Below are positions 5,133 through 6,069 of a DNA stretch of 6,069 bases, piece after piece (the first letter of the stretch is position 1; each line of letters opens with the position of its first letter). Origin of the DNA: Acidimicrobiaceae bacterium (GTDB lineage Bacteria > Actinomycetota > Acidimicrobiia > Acidimicrobiales > RAAP-2); NCBI GenBank assembly GCA_003131665.1, contig PKWA01000105.1, forward strand, positions 26,353 to 32,421. The letters are read 5' to 3'. The position numbers and the translations under genes were made by a program. A model generated the notes under the pieces. The model made no database searches, had not been told where the DNA came from, and saw nothing but the letters and a program-made list of their open reading frames with translations.

Positions 5133-6069
5133 ATGACGCAGATGGCAACCGTGCACCACGATCGGTACAAATGGATTGCCCTCACCAACACGACCTTGGG
5201 CATGTTCATGGCGACGATCAATTCATCGATCATCTTGATCTCACTGCCAGCGATCTTTCGCGGCATCGGCATCAATCCCCTCTCGCCGGGCAACGTCGGG
5301 TATCTGCTCTGGCTCTTAATGGGTTATCTCCTCGTGACGGCGGTCTTGGTGATCAGTCTCGGCCGTCTCGGCGACATCGTCGGACGGGTTCGAATATTCA
5401 ACTTCGGATTTGCCGTGTTCTCGATTGCGTCGGTGCTACTCGCACTCGATCCCTTTCGCGGCGCTTCGGGGGCCCTCTGGCTCGTACTGTGGCGCCTCGT
5501 CCAGGGTGTGGGCGGCGCGATGCTCTTCGCCAACTCGAGCGCCATCTTGGTCGACGCATTTCCGGCCGACCAACGGGGCTTCGCGATGGGCGTCAACCAA
5601 GTCGCGGCGATCGGCGGATCGTTCGTCGGGCTCATCGCCGGAGGACTACTCTCCATTGTCGACTGGCGTTTGGTCTTTTGGGTCTCGGTGCCCTTTGGAC
5701 TGCTCGGCACGATCTGGGGCTATATCAGCCTGCGCGACAACGGCATCCGCTCACCCGCCAAGATCGACTGGTGGGGCAACCTCACCTTCGCGGTGGGACT
5801 GACGTCACTGCTGGTGGGCATCGTCTACGGCATCGAGCCCTACGAGACGAGCTCCATGGGTTGGACGTCACCGCGGGTCCTCAGCGCATTTGTCGTCGGC
5901 ATCATCTTTCTCAGCGCGTTCTTCGTCATCGAGACTAAGGCCGTGGCGCCCATGTTCAACTTGCGGCTCTTCAAGATTCGCGCCTTCTTTATGGGCAGCG
6001 CCGCGGGTCTCTTGGCCGCGATTGCGCGCGGTGGGCTGCAGTTCATGCTCATCATCTGGCTCCAGGGCA
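5133..6069 (+). CDS. MFS transporter, DHA2/EmrB-QacA-like (3' end outside window)
   Basis: The first 312 residues of a membrane transporter are present, about eight or nine helices of an expected fourteen. Motif A is [13 protein letters not shown] (77-89) between helices 2 and 3; motif B-like [10 protein letters not shown] (121-130) is in helix 4; a motif C-like segment [16 protein letters not shown] (159-174) is in helix 5, typical of proton-driven exporters. Helix 1 ends [17 protein letters not shown] (30-46), where many DHA2 pumps have an acidic residue in place of Asn30. The ATG at 5133 is chosen because an in-frame TGA lies at 5124 and GGAG (5120-5123) sits 9 nt upstream; a second ATG at 5142 lacks such a site. 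The substrate is unknown; drugs or small metabolites are likely for the family. It is transcribed away from the iron operon and has its own palindromic operator, so it is probably under separate control. Confidence 0.9.
   Translation, partial: MTQMATVHHDRYKWIALTNTTLGMFMATINSSIILISLPAIFRGIGINPLSPGNVGYLLWLLMGYLLVTAVLVISLGRLGDIVGRVRIFNFGFAVFSIASVLLALDPFRGASGALWLVLWRLVQGVGGAMLFANSSAILVDAFPADQRGFAMGVNQVAAIGGSFVGLIAGGLLSIVDWRLVFWVSVPFGLLGTIWGYISLRDNGIRSPAKIDWWGNLTFAVGLTSLLVGIVYGIEPYETSSMGWTSPRVLSAFVVGIIFLSAFFVIETKAVAPMFNLRLFKIRAFFMGSAAGLLAAIARGGLQFMLIIWLQG

Noticed and set aside
5133..5260. Asn30 in helix 1 of the MFS protein instead of the usual acidic residue, as loss of function.
   Set aside because: From memory, a group of actinobacterial MFS proteins shares this NSSI-type segment, so it is more likely a family trait than a defect.
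5090..5938. A 282-codon open frame on the plus strand overlapping the MFS gene.
   Set aside because: Its product is rich in Arg, His and Gly with no family resemblance, and it is out of frame with the MFS gene, which shows clear helices and motif A. It is a frame shadow.
1..6069. tRNA or rRNA genes, CRISPR repeats, insertion sequences, attachment sites, phage or defence genes.
   Set aside because: No cloverleaf-like segment, regularly spaced repeats, transposase or integrase frame, or target duplications were seen on either strand.

Overview
The window comes from a moderately GC-rich bacterium, most likely an actinomycete (Actinomycetota). Three things point there: a near-perfect IdeR/DtxR-type iron box, a HEAT-repeat protein of a kind I recall as actinobacterial, and frequent GTG starts. 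Thr/Gly-rich protein tails hint at Acidimicrobiia, but this rank is a guess. I see no RNA gene, transposon, CRISPR array or integration site.

Layout from left to right. (1) Positions 1-1108, minus strand: a secreted protein with the Yx(FWY)xxD motif (PF03640-like), followed 82 bp downstream by an ECF sigma factor cut by the window edge. (2) 1271-1645, minus: a small VOC-fold protein. (3) 1826-2713, plus: TrhO, the oxygen-dependent tRNA U34 hydroxylase with a rhodanese domain. (4) 2745-3182, minus: a HEAT-repeat protein converging on trhO. (5) 3296-4876, minus: an FTR1/EfeU-type iron permease directly followed (TAG/ATG abutting) by a three-domain DtxR-family regulator. (6) 4877-5132: a regulatory intergenic region. 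(7) 5133 to the end, plus: a DHA2-like MFS transporter, cut by the edge.

The most coherent system is the iron module. The efeU promoter reads TTGACA-17 bp-TAGCCT on the minus strand, and its -10 lies entirely inside a 19-bp iron box (18/19 to the IdeR/DtxR consensus). This suggests iron-dependent repression of a permease-regulator operon, with the regulator possibly controlling itself. Two features stand out. The regulator has lost several residues that form the metal site in IdeR/MntR (Lys at the Met10/Asp8 position and Ser-Ser in place of Glu-His). A 32-codon open frame also begins at the predicted transcription start and ends in a GTGA overlap with the efeU start, as a leaderless, translationally coupled leader peptide would.

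The MFS gene is transcribed divergently and has its own palindromes, one of them (TTGCTTG-TTAT-CAAGCAA) resembling a MarR-type operator next to a TATACT -10. The remaining genes look like ordinary chromosomal genes with no clear link to the iron module.
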